64,000 bases of DNA, taken from the NCBI GenBank assembly GCA_964469565.1, contig CAYXZD010000003.1:124001-188000 (forward strand). The letters are read 5' to 3'. This DNA comes from GCA-2720975 sp964469565. GTDB lineage: Bacteria; Planctomycetota; UBA1135; GCA-002686595. The notes beneath the pieces were generated by a model that was not told the DNA's origin, made no database searches, and saw only the letters and a list, made by a program, of their open reading frames with translations. The position numbers and the translations under genes are program-made. This document shows, piece by piece, positions 34,996 through 44,567 of the stretch (positions are counted from its first letter, which is position 1; every line of letters begins with the position of its first letter).

Positions 34996-36542
34996 CGGAG
35001 TTGATCGACGTGATTGCTCTCTTACCTAACGACATCCATCTCACAGGCTTTGGCCTCATGAGTCCCGAGCTTGTTCTCGGTGCTGTTAGTTTGGTTGTCC
35101 TGATGATGGACCTTGTTTGGAAGGAGCGGGGCTCTAGCCGACTGGGTTGGATTTCCATCGCAGGGTTGGCTCTTTCGGCGTTCTTACTGGTAGGTGCATT
35201 TGATGGCTCAACGGGTCAAACAGCCTTTGGCCTTGTAACCATCGATCGCTTCGGAAACTTCTTCAAGTTGTTCACCTGTGCCGCGGTGGCTGTGGTGATC
35301 TTCTTTGTGATGAGCGACGAGCGGGAGCGCAAGGACAAGATTGGGGAGTACTACTTCCTCCTGCTGGGCGCCTCCATGGGCATCTTCTTCATGGTGGGCA
35401 CCAACAATCTATTGCTGCTCGTGCTTGGGCTCGAACTGCTCTCGCTTGCGAGCTACGCACTTGCGGGCTTCCACAAGAACGAGAAGCGTTCGGCTGAGGC
35501 CGCGATGAAGTATGTGGTCTTTGGTGGCTTCTCTGCTGGCGTGATGCTCTATGGCATCAGCATGTTGTATGGGCTGACCGGAACCCTTGACCTGCAAGTC
35601 ATGGCTGGCAGTGTCGCTGGAGAGGGCCTGACACGCAGCTTGGCGGATGCGATTGCCTATAGCCCGGTCACAGTAGCTACGGCCATGGTCATGATCCTTG
35701 GCGGGTTCGCATTCAAGATCTCGGTAGCTCCCTTTCACTTTTGGGCACCGGATGTCTATGAGGGGGCACCCACTCCCGTTACGACCTTTCTAGCTGTGGC
35801 CTCCAAGGCGGCGGGGTTTGGCGCGCTCTTGCGATTCTTAGCCGTCTTGTTCATGTCTCCAGAGGTCTCGGAGGCGGTCAGTACCTATGGTATCCAGGTG
35901 GGCAGCCTAATTGCCGTCCTCGCCGCCGTCACAATGACCTTAGGAAACCTCGCGGCAGTCCGCCAAGACAGCGTCAAGCGGATGCTGGCCTACTCGTCAG
36001 TTGCCCATGCCGGATACGTTCTCGTGGCCCTCGTAGCCATGAATGGCCCTGGCGTTGAGGCGGCCATGTTGTATCTGGTGGCTTACTATTTGATGAATCT
36101 GGGTGCCTTTGGAGTTCTGCTTTATTTCCACGCGCAGACTGGCAAGGAAACCTACGCGTCGCTCAATGGTCTTGGCCGCCGTGCTCCTTTGATTTCGGTG
36201 GCTGCAGTTGTTTTTCTAGTCAGCTTGACGGGACTTCCGCCCACCGTTGGGTTCTTCGGCAAACTTGCCGTTGCCCGGGCTGCCTTGGATGCCGCTGATG
36301 GGGCATATGCATGGCTAGTCCTGTTGATGTTGCTCAATTCCGTAGTCAGCCTGTACTACTACATGCGGGTGGCAAAGCACCTGTTCCTCAAGGATTCTGA
36401 GGGGGAAATGCTTCCGCCTCAAACGGCCTTGACGGCGCTCATGCTGGTGTTCGCAGCGCTGAATGTCATCTTCTTGCTGTACTCGGACCCACTTTCGAAG
36501 TGGACTTCAGCAAGCATGGACCTGTTGTTGATCGGGCGCTAG
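34992..36542 (+). CDS. nuoN: NADH-quinone oxidoreductase subunit N
   Basis: A 516-residue NuoN, third antiporter-like pump and last gene of the operon. It has LLVLGLELLSLASYALAGF with the key glutamate, FHFWAPDVYEGAPTPVTTFLAVASKAAGF, and YSSVAHAGYVLVAL. The start is a TTG at 34992 inside the nuoM stop region; a GTG at 35010 is an alternative that would remove six residues. The stop lies within an 8-bp hairpin shared with the convergent methyltransferase stop. Confidence 0.93.
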   Translation: MTELIDVIALLPNDIHLTGFGLMSPELVLGAVSLVVLMMDLVWKERGSSRLGWISIAGLALSAFLLVGAFDGSTGQTAFGLVTIDRFGNFFKLFTCAAVAVVIFFVMSDERERKDKIGEYYFLLLGASMGIFFMVGTNNLLLLVLGLELLSLASYALAGFHKNEKRSAEAAMKYVVFGGFSAGVMLYGISMLYGLTGTLDLQVMAGSVAGEGLTRSLADAIAYSPVTVATAMVMILGGFAFKISVAPFHFWAPDVYEGAPTPVTTFLAVASKAAGFGALLRFLAVLFMSPEVSEAVSTYGIQVGSLIAVLAAVTMTLGNLAAVRQDSVKRMLAYSSVAHAGYVLVALVAMNGPGVEAAMLYLVAYYLMNLGAFGVLLYFHAQTGKETYASLNGLGRRAPLISVAAVVFLVSLTGLPPTVGFFGKLAVARAALDAADGAYAWLVLLMLLNSVVSLYYYMRVAKHLFLKDSEGEMLPPQTALTALMLVFAALNVIFLLYSDPLSKWTSASMDLLLIGR

Positions 36543-36559
36543 CTGCACTCAGCAGCTAG
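36539..36559. terminator. Bidirectional hairpin between nuoN and methyltransferase
   Basis: An 8-bp stem (CTAGCTGC at 36539-36546 with GCAGCTAG at 36552-36559) around loop ACTCA. The nuoN TAG lies in the left arm and the opposite-strand TAG of the methyltransferase gene in the right arm. There is no T-tract on either side, so termination strength is uncertain. Confidence 0.4.
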
Positions 36560-37248
36560 GCCGGCTTGACTCCCCGGAGCCACAAGCTTCCGGCAGCGTG
36601 AAGTTCGACCTGGTCTTGGTAGGTGCGACCGTGAGGCCCCGGCTCAAAGTCGGTCTCTTCACCGGGTCCGCGGGAGTCAATTACCCGTGTAGCCGCCGTA
36701 TTCGTGAACCCAGCGGTCTCTAGGGCGCCTAACCACTCGGACTCGCTGAGGAAATGCATGCTGACCCCACATTGGGACTCCCATGCCTCCGTGTGTGTGG
36801 ACTCCTTGAAGCGGTCCACGATGATGTGGCATTGACCGTCGGCCTTGGTGACGCGAAACACTTCGCTCAGCGACTGGGCTAAGTCGATGGCGTAATACAG
36901 GGCTTCCATTGAAAAGATGCGGTCGAAGCGGTTGTCGGGGAAATCTAGGGCCTCAAACGTGCCCTCTTCGTAGCGTGCCCGCGAAGTCAGGTCGTGCCCC
37001 GCCTCGGCACGTGCGATCATTTCAGGTGAGGCGTCAATGCCGACCGCGCCTGCTCCGGGAGCTGAGGAGGCCAAGATTCGGGTGGCCCACCCAGAGCCAC
37101 ATCCTAGATCTAGGGTCTGCATGCCTGCCTTGATTTCCATCTGGGGGATGACCTGCAGGACCACATCCGAGTGGCCGCTTTCCATTCCCTCGGCTCGCCC
37201 GTCGAGGGCCCATGCATTGAAGGTACTGATGATGTTCTCGTGGCTCAT
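36556..37248 (-). CDS. SAM-dependent methyltransferase (class I)
   Basis: A 230-residue Rossmann-fold methyltransferase of the Methyltransf_11 type. Motif I LDLGCGSGWATRIL, motif II VGIDASPEMIARA, and the post-motif FDRIFSMEALYYAIDLAQSLSEVFRV are present. The substrate is unknown; this family includes small-molecule, quinone and arsenic methyltransferases. There is no UbiE/MenG-specific motif that I can confirm. It is convergent with nuoN, and the next minus-strand gene starts 1.3 kb to the right. Confidence 0.82.
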   Translation of the reverse strand: MSHENIISTFNAWALDGRAEGMESGHSDVVLQVIPQMEIKAGMQTLDLGCGSGWATRILASSAPGAGAVGIDASPEMIARAEAGHDLTSRARYEEGTFEALDFPDNRFDRIFSMEALYYAIDLAQSLSEVFRVTKADGQCHIIVDRFKESTHTEAWESQCGVSMHFLSESEWLGALETAGFTNTAATRVIDSRGPGEETDFEPGPHGRTYQDQVELHAAGSLWLRGVKPA

Positions 37249-37338
37249 GGTTCGGAATGGAGTTTGGGTAATCGGCGGGAATTGTCTTAGGGAATCTGCC
37301 TTGAGAGCGGAGGATTGTAGCCCCCGCGCAGCATGGGA

Positions 37339-38517
37339 TCAGCGCTCACTGAGACAACTTGCCAGCACCTCGTCGAGAGGGGCGAGAGTCTCGGACCAGT
37401 CGTAGCATTCCTCAACAAAGGTCCGTGCCCGGGCTCCCAGGAGGCGGGCTTCTTCTGGCTCGCTGAGGAGGCGATTGATGGCCCGTGCTTGGTCTGCTGC
37501 GCTGTCGGCTAACAAGTAGTCACGCTCGGGCACTCCGTCGACCCCTTGCGTGGCGGAGGTCGTTCCGACCACAGGCAAGCCCACGGCCATGGCTTCTAGG
37601 ACCTTGTTTTGAATGCCACGAGCCATGCGCAGGGGGGCAATCGCGATGTTTGCATTTGAGAGGTAGGTGCGTACATCCTCCACAAAGCCGGTGACAGTCA
37701 CCGATGGGTTCTCTGCCAGGGCACGGATGGCAGCCGTTGGTTTGGAGCCGACGATGGTCAGGGTGCAGTGGGGATTCTCTGCCTGAACCAGGGGCAAGAC
37801 TTCTTGAACAAAATGGATGCAACCGTCGACGTTTGGGTAGTAGTCCATCACGCCGGTGAAGACGAGTCGTTGTGCACCCTCCGTCTTGGGCCGAGGCTTG
37901 AAATACTCCAGGTCCACCCCATTACGAGCCACTAGAGAGGGGCGGCCAGGGATCAGGTCATTGAAGATTCTCTGCTCGAGTGGGGTGCAAAACACATTGT
38001 TGACCGAATCTGCTGCTAGCGCGCGCTCGAAAGCGGCCAGGGTGTGCCACTCCCGGCGGTATATCCAACTCATGGGCAGTCTAGATCTCTTGGCGTATTG
38101 CCTCCACTTATCTGAGTCGAGCTCGGCAAAGTGCATGATCCAAGGATGCCCCTTCCCAAGCACGAATGCCCCCATGGATGAGGAAAACGCATAAGTGCAA
38201 TCGGCCCAGTCAAGCCGCTGGTCCACTTCACGCTGTAGGCGAGCGGAGCCGTAGACTCCGAGCGTAATGGGCTTCGATGTGAATAGGTGAGGAAGGCTTG
38301 TGTACTTTCGCCAATTGAGATTGATGGGTATGGCCGTTGTTTCAAGTCCCATGGCGCGCAGCTCATCGGCCGCCGCCAAATCCGCTTTGTCATGGGCAAA
38401 GGCAACGATGGCCACTTCATGATTGGTCCGAAAGCGATCAATGATCCGCCAACTGGAAATCTTGTCCCCGCGGTTCGGGGGATACGGTACTCGCTGAGAG
38501 AGAAACAGAATCTTCAC
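37339..38517 (-). CDS. Glycosyltransferase, TIGR03087/GT4-like
   Basis: A 392-residue GT-B glycosyltransferase. The N-terminus MKILFLSQRVPYPPNRGDKI resembles the TIGR03087 sugar transferases linked to exosortase/PEP-CTERM exopolysaccharide clusters. The C-terminal half has the GT4 signature RMARGIQNKVLEAMAVGLPVVGT with the donor-binding glutamate and NGVDLEYF. No exosortase or polysaccharide cluster is visible nearby, so a link to such a system is inference from similarity only. Confidence 0.85.
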   Translation of the reverse strand: MKILFLSQRVPYPPNRGDKISSWRIIDRFRTNHEVAIVAFAHDKADLAAADELRAMGLETTAIPINLNWRKYTSLPHLFTSKPITLGVYGSARLQREVDQRLDWADCTYAFSSSMGAFVLGKGHPWIMHFAELDSDKWRQYAKRSRLPMSWIYRREWHTLAAFERALAADSVNNVFCTPLEQRIFNDLIPGRPSLVARNGVDLEYFKPRPKTEGAQRLVFTGVMDYYPNVDGCIHFVQEVLPLVQAENPHCTLTIVGSKPTAAIRALAENPSVTVTGFVEDVRTYLSNANIAIAPLRMARGIQNKVLEAMAVGLPVVGTTSATQGVDGVPERDYLLADSAADQARAINRLLSEPEEARLLGARARTFVEECYDWSETLAPLDEVLASCLSER

Positions 38518-38532
38518 GAAGATCAGCCTAGC

Positions 38533-40134
38533 TCAGTGCCCCGGGGGCGGTGATGACTGGGTCAAGAATATCGACGAGTGAGGCACGTCGATGGTCAGGC
38601 GATACCCTGAGAAGAGACCGCCCCCAATATTGCCGAGAGTATTGGGGTCATTGAGGGCTCCTGGTGCAGAATTCATATAGGTGACATTGGGCCTCTCAAA
38701 TCTCTGGCCACAAATCTCAAACCAGCTCAGGGGGCCACGCAAGCCGCTCAAGCGGCCACCGACCCCTGCAAGGTGAACTCGCACGAGATCTCGGCGGCCA
38801 TCGGTGAGTCCTAGCCTTCCTACTGTCGGGCCATGAAAAGTCACGGTGTCATCGGAGCCGGTGTCGAGCCGAAACCAGCCGCGGTGTCCCCCTGAGAATG
38901 TGCACTCGACACAAGGGGCGTTCATATCCAAGACCATGGGCGAGGCTGGCCCGGGAGGCACAAACAGGCTCGGATCGCGAACCCAGACCCTTTCAGCAGT
39001 GCGGTCAATTTCCACCACGCTGCGCGCAAAGACATCAAGGCCCATGACGCCCCGCACTTGGACTCCGAAGATCGGCTGGAGTTCAGCGAGGTCAATCTCC
39101 AACCACGGCAGGCCCTTCACGACCATAGGGCCCAATTCGAACTGTCCTCCAGAGCGAAACCGTGATCGCTCAACACCCCCCACACCCACGACGCTGATTT
39201 CACCAAATGCCTTGAGGCCAAGCTCGTCGGCGAGTTCTGGAGTGATGCAGTTCATACCCGCACCCGAATCCAACAAGAACCACCCAACATCCATATAGTT
39301 CAGACGCGGTCGCACCAATATGTGTCCGCTTGCTGTCACGCGAACATCCTCTAGCTCAGATTCATACTCGTTGAGAAAGCGGGTGTCCTGCGGCCGTAGC
39401 ACGCGCTCGGCGAAGGGGTCGCCGGGAACGCTTGGCATCGGGGCAACACTTTCGAGCTCATAAGTGGAAACTTCGCCGGTGACCCCGATCAGGCGTGATG
39501 AGGATGGGATGGCGAATCCGTGTGGGCGCTCATAGTCCCCTAGCTCAATTGTGCGCGTGCCAGAGGCTACGTGCACTTTGTAAGCCTCTGCGAGCCAGCT
39601 TCTGCGACTGACAAGAACGGTGCAATGCAAGCCCCCCTCTTGTGAGCGCAGGTCCAATGCCAGTTGGCTAGAGGTGCTCTGAGCTGCATCGACACTAACC
39701 CGAAGTCTCGGTCGCAGGGGATCGAGCCAAAGCCCATTGCCAATCCAAGCCATGCCCAGGATTAGATCGCGAGAACCGAGCCCAGGCCGCTGAGGCATGC
39801 CGGTGTGGTCCACGGCCCACAGAGTTTCTCCGTCAAATCCGTGGGCGGAGGGTAGAGCGGTGTGGGTTTCACTTACGAATCGACCGTTAGGATCAATGAT
39901 GCGCTGGTAGGTGCCGGGCAGTCCCTGCTCCTTGCATGCGCCGTGAATGATCCAACCCGGGGAATGGCGGGTGAAGGCCTGCCATCCAAAGGCTGTACGC
40001 ATGCGTTGCAGGATTTCCCCGACTCTCGCTTCGCGGCGCTCGGAGTCCAGTCCCGCACAGCTGGCGAGGACCGCCAGGATGAAAAGGCCGACAATGCTCA
40101 GTGGTCTTCTGGGCGCTTGCTGATTGAGGATCAT
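38533..40134 (-). CDS. Lipoprotein with two retropepsin-like domains
   Basis: A 533-residue predicted lipoprotein (lipobox LASC, cysteine near residue 26) with two retropepsin-like aspartyl protease domains. The first has FLLDSGAGMNCITPELADELGL and the second FRLDTGSDDTVTFHGPTVGRLGL, each followed by a flap-like GVGG or GGRLSG region. Single-chain tandem domains could pair as an active enzyme: one DSG and one DTG are kept, the second with an altered following residue (DTGSDD). Residues 30-270 have no recognised motif. Its substrate is unknown. Confidence 0.72.
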   Translation of the reverse strand: MILNQQAPRRPLSIVGLFILAVLASCAGLDSERREARVGEILQRMRTAFGWQAFTRHSPGWIIHGACKEQGLPGTYQRIIDPNGRFVSETHTALPSAHGFDGETLWAVDHTGMPQRPGLGSRDLILGMAWIGNGLWLDPLRPRLRVSVDAAQSTSSQLALDLRSQEGGLHCTVLVSRRSWLAEAYKVHVASGTRTIELGDYERPHGFAIPSSSRLIGVTGEVSTYELESVAPMPSVPGDPFAERVLRPQDTRFLNEYESELEDVRVTASGHILVRPRLNYMDVGWFLLDSGAGMNCITPELADELGLKAFGEISVVGVGGVERSRFRSGGQFELGPMVVKGLPWLEIDLAELQPIFGVQVRGVMGLDVFARSVVEIDRTAERVWVRDPSLFVPPGPASPMVLDMNAPCVECTFSGGHRGWFRLDTGSDDTVTFHGPTVGRLGLTDGRRDLVRVHLAGVGGRLSGLRGPLSWFEICGQRFERPNVTYMNSAPGALNDPNTLGNIGGGLFSGYRLTIDVPHSSIFLTQSSPPPGH

Positions 40135-40146
40135 GACTGGATGGGC

Positions 40147-41061
40147 CTAAGGGGCTAGCACACCAACGAAGGTCATCCAACGACCTCGCTGCCGTTCTTC
40201 TTCGATGAGTAAGCCTGCGGATTGGATGGCGCTCCTGGTGAACTCAATGTGATGGGAAGGGCAACCACTGAACGCAAACCATCCGCTTGGAGCGAGCCGC
40301 AATGCGAGGCTGTGGGCGTGTTCCGCGATAACATCAGAATAGATGTTGGCAAGGACCACATCAAACCCGCCCTCGCTGGGTGCCAACACCTCAAACCCCC
40401 CGTGGCGAAAGGAGCAGCGCGCCTCGACTTCATTGTCGAAGGCAAGGCGAGAGCCGTAATCGTGGGAGGAGTCATCAATGTCAAACCCGATCACTTCACG
40501 GGCTCCAAGCAGTGCTGCGCTTACAGAGAGGATGCCACTCCCGGAACCTGCATCGAGAACTCGCTCTTCCCCCTTTATTCGCTCTTGCAGGATCTTGAGG
40601 CAGGTCCGAGTGGTGGCGTGGCGACCTGAGCCAAAAGAGCCACCCGGATCAAGCTTGAGAATGCAGTCGCTGGGGCGGGTGGTTCCTTCATACCACGAGG
40701 GCAGGACCGCGAGATCGAGCACACGAAAAGGCTTCCAAGATTCTTTCCATGAGCTGGCGTAGTCTTCGGGGGGTAAGACCATGAAGCGCACGCTCAACGT
40801 TTTGAATTCTGGATCCTCGACCGCTGCCACTAGTTGCTCGAGGGATGCTCGTATCTGGGTACGAAGTAACGGGGCATCATCACGTGTCTGGAAAAACGTC
40901 CGAATGAATACGGCGCCTTCTGGCGGCGGTTCCTGATCGACGCAGGGATTACCGACACTCACGGTCGTGCAAGGGCTGAGGGCAAGGGCTTCAGCTACAA
41001 GTTCTTGCCAACCACGGGGAACGCAGACTCGAACTTCGGTCCAGCTGATGGGGTGGCTCAT
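40147..41061 (-). CDS. prmA: Ribosomal protein L11 methyltransferase
   Basis: A 304-residue class I methyltransferase matching PrmA, which trimethylates ribosomal protein L11 in other bacteria. The N-terminal L11-recognition domain is followed by KLDPGGSFGSGRHATTRTCL (family form LDPGxAFGTGxHxTT), the SAM motif VLDAGSGSGILSVSAALLGA, and DVVLANIYSDVI (post-motif NI). The TGTH of the family is SGRH here. The preferred start is the ATG at 41061, giving a 19-bp gap to the helicase gene; openings further upstream run into it. Confidence 0.84.
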   Translation of the reverse strand: MSHPISWTEVRVCVPRGWQELVAEALALSPCTTVSVGNPCVDQEPPPEGAVFIRTFFQTRDDAPLLRTQIRASLEQLVAAVEDPEFKTLSVRFMVLPPEDYASSWKESWKPFRVLDLAVLPSWYEGTTRPSDCILKLDPGGSFGSGRHATTRTCLKILQERIKGEERVLDAGSGSGILSVSAALLGAREVIGFDIDDSSHDYGSRLAFDNEVEARCSFRHGGFEVLAPSEGGFDVVLANIYSDVIAEHAHSLALRLAPSGWFAFSGCPSHHIEFTRSAIQSAGLLIEEERQRGRWMTFVGVLAP

Positions 41062-41080
41062 GAGTTGCTGAATAGCCGCC

Positions 41081-44000
41081 TTAGAACGGCAGATCATCCT
41101 CGGCAATGTGAATCTGCTCAGGCTCGGGCGGCAGACTAGGGAGCACAATTGGCGCGGAGGTCTTGGGGGCGGCCGTTGAGCGGGAAACCACCCCGCGTTC
41201 GGTGGGCTCGTAGTCCACAGACAAACCGCGCCGCTTGACATCGTTCAGCATGTCCATGTGTGCGAGGCACTCGTGGAGGACGAGCCGGCTGTCTCCACGA
41301 ACCAGTCGGGCAAGATTTCCTGGCTCATCTTCGGTGGTCTGCGCTCCACTCCGAATAGGCAATTCGCGCAGGAAAGCTCGGTGTCGAGCTTCACCTATGC
41401 GTGGGTCGAGCAGCAAGACGCAACCACGGTCGCTCGTTCGTCGCATGAGCCGACCAAATCCTTGGCGCAGTTTGGCGAGAGCTCGCGGCATGTACACACG
41501 TCGACGCTGGTCGGACTCTCCCATGGCTGCGCACTGGGCGTGGTGATAGCTATCGGGAACCCCGTAGGGCAAACGGGCAATCACCAGATACTCTAGGGTC
41601 TCCCCCGGAAAGTCTGCACCGTACCAGAAGGTGTCGACCCCCAGTAAAACGGAGTCGTCTCGCTCTCGAAAAAGGTCGGCCATTTCCTCTTTGCCGATCC
41701 CGCTCATGCCCTGATACCAAACCGGAGTTTGCCGTGGGGTGAGGGCGGCACATAAGGATTCCCCGATAGCGCGCACGTCAGCGAGGCTTGTCAGCAAGAC
41801 GAGCATGCGTCCCCGTGTGCGTGTGGCCAGCCACTCGAGGGTTTCAGCCACATAGGACTGGTGGGCTGGACGATTGCTGGGATTGGGTATATCCCGCGGG
41901 AGACCTACGAGAACTCGAGAATAGTCGAAGACCTCAGGGACAGAAAAGGTGCGCACCTCCCGGCCAGGTGAATTGTCCTCGGGATCGGGCCGTTGAGTTC
42001 GGTCTAGACCTAGGTAGGCCATCGCGGGCTGGAAGCCTGCAGCAAGGCGAGTCGTGGCGGAGAGAAAGACTGCGCAGGCAAGGGTTGGATAGTAGACCTC
42101 GCCAAGTTGCTTGTCAGGCAGAAGAAGCCGTGCATTGAGAACGAGGTTTTGCGAAGGATTACGGTCCACGTCGTGAAACACGTGGTCAGAAAGGGTCGGC
42201 TGGCCGTCTTGCTCTGGTAACCACGCCGTCAGTTGTTTCACGAGGTCTACCAAGCCTGCACGGCCTAGCTCCAAAGCGCGCCTCGTCCTAGTGAATCCCG
42301 CGATTCTCCCAGCAGCGGCTAATTCGAGTAACCGCTCCAAGCTTCCTTCAAGGTGGCCAAGTGCACCACTGACTTCCATGCGTGCTTCGAGCAATGCTCG
42401 CCCATTGTCCCCCGAAACGTATTCGCGAAACGCCGAGTGCTCTTCACGTTGGGGTCGCGACTGCATCGCCTGTTGGCGCCATTGATCGAATGCCTCCACT
42501 CGTTGTTCGAGCGTGTGCAGGTGTCGCGTGGCCTCTCCCCAAAGCCGCAGGGCCTTCTCAAGTTCGTTGCGTGCAGGTGCATCGAGAGCGAGTTTGCGAT
42601 TGAGGGAATTCAGGGGACGTGAAACACGCCCCTTGCCCGGTTTGTGAAGCCGAAGCAGCACTTCCCGAATATCGCCAAAGCTAAGAGAGTGACTCCAAGT
42701 GCTGTGAGCGACGCTGTGCAGGTGCTCGCACTCGTCAAAAACGACGTGGCGAAACAGTTCTACCCGTGCCAGTGCGAGGGCCTGATTGGTAATGACAACG
42801 TGGCTACGGCTTGCCTTGCGCGACGCGAGGGCTGCACAGCAGGTGGCCTTGTCACTCTCTTGGACACAGCAGCCACTGCGTGCTCGGGTTGCTTGCAGCA
42901 TTGACGCTGCTGTGGCTCGAAAGGTCTCGCTGTCGGCCATGCGCACGGGGGGGCGGCTGGGTAGACGGTCAAGGTCTCCGTCGAGATCTGTCAGTGCGAA
43001 GAGAGCCATTCCTGTCCATGCTAGCCATGCCTCCGGCTCGGATTCGCTGTCGGGTACAGCGCTGCGCAATGCGCGCATACACAAGTAATTCTCTTGGCCC
43101 TTCAGAACGCTGATACGGGTTTCGCCTGACAAGCCCGCACGAGCCAAGGCGGTGAGAGCACGTGGAACCTCGCGCTCCATGGCCTGCTCCTGGAGGGCTC
43201 GGGTATACGTTGCAATCGCAACACGAATCTTGTGACGTCGAGCCCAGAGGATTGCAGGCAAGAGGTAGGCTAGGGTCTTGCCCGTCCCAGTGGGGGCATG
43301 GACCAAGAGTAATTCGTCGTTGGAGAGCGCCTTGAAGACTTGTTGTGCGACTCCATGCTGTGACTTGCGATAGAACGCTTCGGGCTTTTGTCCATGCTCC
43401 TGGGCCAATAGTGCGGGCAGATGGTGCTCGAAGAGATCGTCGAGCATGCGAACATCTTCGTGGTGGCCGGGCGTAGTCGACAGGGTGCAAGTGGGAAGCT
43501 CTTCTGCCGTCTGCCACTCCGCTTGCGGGGAGCCGGCAGCAGGTGGGAGGCCATCGAGCAGGGCGGTCAAGTCGTCGTCCGGATCGGGGCAGAGTCGTAG
43601 GCAGCCATCCTGTAGGCTGTCAGGGGTGGTGAACAGCTCACCAGTGCTTCGCGCCCACCGGCTGGGTTTGTCTACGAGCTGCAGAGCGAGGCTCAGCCGC
43701 GCCGCAGCTGGAGGAGTGGTTTTCTGTAGGCCCACCAATGCTCGAGTGAGTCCTCCGAGTGCAACGGCGACGACCTCAGCGGGTGAAGCCAAGAATCGAC
43801 CCAGCAATTCCGCTAGGGCGCAGACCAAGGCTTCCGGCGTGTTAATCGTCGCTCCGCGGCCAACCCCGCCAATGCCGGGAAGCAGCGCCTGCAAGAGGGT
43901 GTTGCGATGTGTAGAGAGTCGTCCCGGGAGAAATGTCTGCGCCAATTCGTCGAGGCCAAGGACAATGCGCGTGCCCCGGGAACCTAAAGCCTCAGACCAG

Positions 44001-44368
44001 ACCTCCAAGCCACGGCCATCTAGACTGACCACCGAGGCCTCTCCGAGGAACACTTCGAGTTGTTCCCATGCGGTCCGCGAATCCGGGCAGCCTTCAATGC
44101 TGCCCTGGTGGACTCCGTACTCTCGCGCCATGCGAGCAGTGGCTGACGATTGGGGCGCATCTGGAAATGGATTACACAGCTGGTCAAATGCCACCCATCC
44201 GCCGTCTGCATCCGGTCGCAGTGCTTGGATGCGGAACAGTCCGTCTGTTGAGGGGTCAGGTCCCGTGGTCCAGATTGCGACAAATGCAGTCGATGGGTGC
44301 GCCCCTAGGAGTTGGGAATTGGAGCCCCCTTGGGAGTCTGCGGTGTACTGAATCATGGCCGCCCCCAA
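41081..44368 (-). CDS. dinG: DinG-like helicase with inactive exonuclease-like N-terminus
   Basis: A 1095-residue XPD/DinG superfamily 2 helicase. The core has Walker A APTGTGKTLAYLLP, a cysteine-rich 4Fe-4S region (YLCM, GCCVQ, TCC), VVFDECEHLH as a variant DEAH box, and C-terminal GVDTFWYGADFPG and RQGFGRLMR. The N-terminal about 180 residues resemble a DnaQ-type 3'-5' exonuclease, but the DxETTG motif reads AIWTTG, so the catalytic acids of motif I are missing. DinG unwinds R-loops and G4 DNA in E. coli. In Firmicutes it is fused to an active exonuclease. This one looks like a fusion with a decayed nuclease. Confidence 0.8.
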   Translation of the reverse strand: MGAAMIQYTADSQGGSNSQLLGAHPSTAFVAIWTTGPDPSTDGLFRIQALRPDADGGWVAFDQLCNPFPDAPQSSATARMAREYGVHQGSIEGCPDSRTAWEQLEVFLGEASVVSLDGRGLEVWSEALGSRGTRIVLGLDELAQTFLPGRLSTHRNTLLQALLPGIGGVGRGATINTPEALVCALAELLGRFLASPAEVVAVALGGLTRALVGLQKTTPPAAARLSLALQLVDKPSRWARSTGELFTTPDSLQDGCLRLCPDPDDDLTALLDGLPPAAGSPQAEWQTAEELPTCTLSTTPGHHEDVRMLDDLFEHHLPALLAQEHGQKPEAFYRKSQHGVAQQVFKALSNDELLLVHAPTGTGKTLAYLLPAILWARRHKIRVAIATYTRALQEQAMEREVPRALTALARAGLSGETRISVLKGQENYLCMRALRSAVPDSESEPEAWLAWTGMALFALTDLDGDLDRLPSRPPVRMADSETFRATAASMLQATRARSGCCVQESDKATCCAALASRKASRSHVVITNQALALARVELFRHVVFDECEHLHSVAHSTWSHSLSFGDIREVLLRLHKPGKGRVSRPLNSLNRKLALDAPARNELEKALRLWGEATRHLHTLEQRVEAFDQWRQQAMQSRPQREEHSAFREYVSGDNGRALLEARMEVSGALGHLEGSLERLLELAAAGRIAGFTRTRRALELGRAGLVDLVKQLTAWLPEQDGQPTLSDHVFHDVDRNPSQNLVLNARLLLPDKQLGEVYYPTLACAVFLSATTRLAAGFQPAMAYLGLDRTQRPDPEDNSPGREVRTFSVPEVFDYSRVLVGLPRDIPNPSNRPAHQSYVAETLEWLATRTRGRMLVLLTSLADVRAIGESLCAALTPRQTPVWYQGMSGIGKEEMADLFRERDDSVLLGVDTFWYGADFPGETLEYLVIARLPYGVPDSYHHAQCAAMGESDQRRRVYMPRALAKLRQGFGRLMRRTSDRGCVLLLDPRIGEARHRAFLRELPIRSGAQTTEDEPGNLARLVRGDSRLVLHECLAHMDMLNDVKRRGLSVDYEPTERGVVSRSTAAPKTSAPIVLPSLPPEPEQIHIAEDDLPF

Positions 44369-44567
44369 TCTAACGACCCATTGCCATCGGTTGGCGATAA
44401 ATGGCCCTAGAGCGCCATTTCTTGCGGCTCTGAGGTGGCTCTAGTCCGGTCGACGGAGGCAGCCCAAGGCCGTAAACTAAGGGGCAAAGTTGGAATGGGG
44501 TTCGGTCCCCGCCCAGAGCGGCATCCCTCTGCTGCTCGCCTCCCTAACCCTCTTCCTAGACGAACGA

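Noticed and set aside
42811..43517. Several ORFs antisense to dinG
   Set aside because: The minus-strand helicase motifs are unambiguous; the plus-strand frames have no conserved pattern.
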